Part shown: piece by piece, positions 5,132 through 5,351 of the stretch | How positions within the stretch are numbered: the stretch's first letter is position 1 | Layout of the letters: every line of letters starts with the position of its first letter | NCBI GenBank assembly: GCA_003132645.1 | Contig: PKYM01000319.1 | Location: 179 to 5,529, forward strand | Reading direction: 5' to 3' | Source of the DNA: Actinomycetota bacterium | GTDB lineage: Bacteria; Actinomycetota; Thermoleophilia; UBA2241 | Length of the DNA: 5,351 bases | Notes under the pieces: model-generated | Database searches by the model: none | Seen by the model: the letters and a program-made list of their open reading frames with translations, nothing else | What the model was told of the DNA's origin: nothing | Made by a program: the position numbers and the translations under genes

Positions 5132-5351
5132 GTGAAGAGAAAACGGGGTCGACTCGTCTCACTGGCCGCTACCGCGCCTGTACTCGCAGCCGGCGGCGAC
5201 AATCAGCAGCAGATGCAGACGTTCCACGCCTGGGCTCACAGCTCGACCACCGCCGTGATCCTGGCAGTAGCCTGGGTCGCACTGGCGGTGATGGTCTTCA
5301 CGCCGCTCGGGCGAAGAGTCTCCGGGCGCTCGCCTGGCGGCACGCTGCGGG
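5132..5351 (+). CDS. Unidentified membrane or secreted protein (N-terminal 73 residues, continues past window)
   Basis: The frame is open from a GTG at 5132 to the window end. The N-terminus MKRKRGRLVSLAATAPVLAA looks like a signal sequence (basic start, moderately hydrophobic core). A polar Gln-rich stretch (DNQQQMQ) follows, then one strong transmembrane helix (about residues 42-60, AVILAVAWVALAVMVFTPLG) and an Arg/Gly-rich segment. The Shine-Dalgarno-like GGGGAGGAG ends 11 bases before the GTG, a long spacing. Another GTG at 5124 closes after three codons, and no better in-frame start lies between the previous stop and 5132; an in-frame ATG at residue 28 is possible but would drop the basic start. 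It is 63 bases after the second TrkA-like gene and could share its transcript. I do not recognise the family. Confidence 0.6.
   Translation, partial: MKRKRGRLVSLAATAPVLAAGGDNQQQMQTFHAWAHSSTTAVILAVAWVALAVMVFTPLGRRVSGRSPGGTLR

Noticed and set aside
1..5351. Mobile elements, CRISPR arrays, tRNA or rRNA genes
   Set aside because: No transposase, terminal inverted repeats with target duplications, regularly spaced repeats, or tRNA/rRNA signatures were seen on either strand.

Overview
The window is high-GC DNA (roughly two thirds G+C by eye) with short intergenic gaps. Every convincing gene is on the + strand. The gene content points to a high-GC bacterium, most plausibly an actinobacterium: a tandem pair of small TrkA/RCK proteins next to a large APC permease with a C-terminal universal stress domain resembles the mycobacterial Rv2690c-ceoB-ceoC neighbourhood. 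The assignment is by recognition only, and the lineage below phylum cannot be named.

Layout: (1) 2-1147, the C-terminal half of a membrane-bound proton-pumping pyrophosphatase (HppA) carrying the K+-independent Lys/Thr signature, closed by a strong intrinsic terminator at 1162-1213. (2) 1331-1489, a 52-residue two-helix membrane protein of unknown function with a possible promoter of its own. (3) 1511-1547, two mutually exclusive hairpins just upstream of the next gene, which lacks a clear Shine-Dalgarno. (4) 1574-3772, a 732-residue APC-superfamily transporter with a Usp-like cytosolic domain and a roughly 100-residue external insertion. (5) 3769-3936, a promoter whose -35 overlaps the permease stop codon, then a leader of about 130 nt containing a 19-bp bulged stem-loop. 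(6) 3937-4350 and 4355-5068, an RCK_N-only TrkA-like protein and a full RCK_N+RCK_C TrkA-like protein, tightly coupled. (7) 5069-5131, a gap with two competing hairpins, one covering a Shine-Dalgarno. (8) 5132 to the end, the start of an unidentified membrane or secreted protein.

Functional reading: the central block looks like a potassium or solute homeostasis module. The RCK proteins are the nucleotide-binding gating subunits of K+ uptake systems, but no TrkH/KtrB channel is present. The adjacent permease keeps most positions that coordinate K+ in the APC-superfamily transporter KimA. One hypothesis is therefore that it is a K+/H+ symporter controlled by, or coexpressed with, the two RCK proteins, rather than an amino acid permease. 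The pyrophosphatase upstream would supply proton motive force, but it is separated by a terminator and is probably a distinct unit.

The most novel-looking signal is the structured leader RNA upstream of the TrkA pair, which I cannot match to any riboswitch class I know.
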